Origin: F23-B02 sp963620985
GTDB lineage: Bacteria; Bacillota; Clostridia; Oscillospirales; Oscillospiraceae
DNA: 20,366 nucleotides
Assembly: GCA_963620985.1 (NCBI GenBank)
Contig: CAVFCI010000034.1
Span: forward strand, 1-20,366
Direction: 5' to 3'
Shown here: one piece after another, positions 20,221 to 20,366 of the stretch
Numbering within the stretch: the first letter of the stretch is position 1
How the letters are laid out: every line of letters begins with the position of its first letter
Translations under genes and position numbers: made by a program
Notes under the pieces: generated by a model
The model's database searches: none
What the model was told of the DNA's origin: nothing
Seen by the model: the letters and a program-made list of their open reading frames with translations, nothing else

Positions 20221-20366
20221 GTGATCATCAAATCTTCGACCGCACTTCGCAACGACTACGGCATGATCTCTGAGCTGGCGCACGATGAAGCGGAACCCAT
20301 TTATATCACAAAGAACGGCGAGGGCGATCTTGTCGTTATGAGCATCGAAGCCTTTGAACAGCGCGA
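20221..20366 (+). CDS. Phd/YefM-family antitoxin (N-terminal part, runs off window)
   Basis: The first 48 residues of a type II antitoxin of the Phd/YefM family, cut by the window edge. The sequence begins VIIKSSTALRNDYGMISELA and continues with EAEPIYITKNGEGDLVVMSIEAFEQR, the typical beta-strand/helix DNA-binding core with the TKNG..D.VVMS signature. The start is GTG at 20221, preceded by AGGGGGGGTG with about 7-nt spacing. A RelE/ParE/YoeB-type toxin gene is expected just beyond the window but cannot be seen. It is divergent from pckA. The roughly 120 nt between the pckA promoter and this gene contain only short inverted repeats and no promoter I can call with confidence. Confidence 0.85.
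   Translation, partial: MIIKSSTALRNDYGMISELAHDEAEPIYITKNGEGDLVVMSIEAFEQR

Noticed and set aside
20086..20283. 65-residue minus-strand frame overlapping the antitoxin start
   Set aside because: It overlaps both the pckA promoter region and the antitoxin, lacks a ribosome binding site and resembles nothing known.
1..20366. CRISPR arrays, tRNA or rRNA genes, insertion sequences
   Set aside because: Reading through the window showed no regularly spaced repeats, no tRNA cloverleaf or rRNA segments and no transposase-like protein.

Overview
This window looks like a stretch of core chromosome from a moderately GC-rich anaerobic Clostridia (Bacillota), probably an Oscillospiraceae/Ruminococcaceae-like gut bacterium. 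The basis is the lower-glycolysis cluster pgk-tpiA-gpmI-eno, an ATP-type PEP carboxykinase, a short clostridial CstA, a YkpA/YbiT-type ABC-F protein, strong AGGAGG-like ribosome binding sites and many intrinsic terminators with A/T-flanked stems. No species assignment is possible from the sequence alone. There are no tRNA or rRNA genes, no CRISPR array and no insertion sequence.

Layout, left to right. Positions 1-319 hold three tandem hairpins (at least one a terminator for a gene left of the window) and the leader of cstA (320-1798, carbon-starvation/pyruvate-type transporter). A fused, internally duplicated EamA-family transporter follows (1897-2760). Between it and the next gene (2760-3099) there is no credible protein gene. 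Instead there is a long, highly structured segment ending in a 17-bp terminator stem, which I read as a plus-strand noncoding RNA. On the minus strand come a branch-1-type nitrilase with its own promoter (3100-4020) and the operon trmL-pgk-tpiA-gpmI-eno (9494 down to 4128), which lacks gap.

From 9687 the plus strand carries a PflA-like radical SAM protein, an FMN alpha-hydroxy-acid oxidase homologue with an extra N-terminal cysteine cluster, and a 74-residue protein. After a terminator and a near-consensus promoter come an acidic, internally repeated lipoprotein and a DUF3137-like membrane protein. On the minus strand (16624 to 13615) lie a 42-residue one-helix membrane protein, a GH36 alpha-galactosidase and a DUF1648 membrane protein coupled to it by TGA-C-ATG. 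An ABC-F ATPase (plus, 16743-18347) converges on pckA (minus, 20024-18423). The window ends inside a Phd/YefM-type antitoxin gene.

Functionally, most of the window is central carbon metabolism: uptake (CstA), galactoside hydrolysis (GH36), triose-to-PEP conversion (Pgk, TpiA, GpmI, Eno), the PEP/oxaloacetate step (PckA) and possible hydroxy-acid oxidation. The observations most worth follow-up are the structured RNA at about 2765-3042, the ABC-F protein in which every degenerate motif maps to the same composite ATP site, the DNA-level internal repeat in the EamA gene, the 42-residue membrane protein ahead of the alpha-galactosidase, and a dyad symmetry embedded in a near-consensus pckA promoter.
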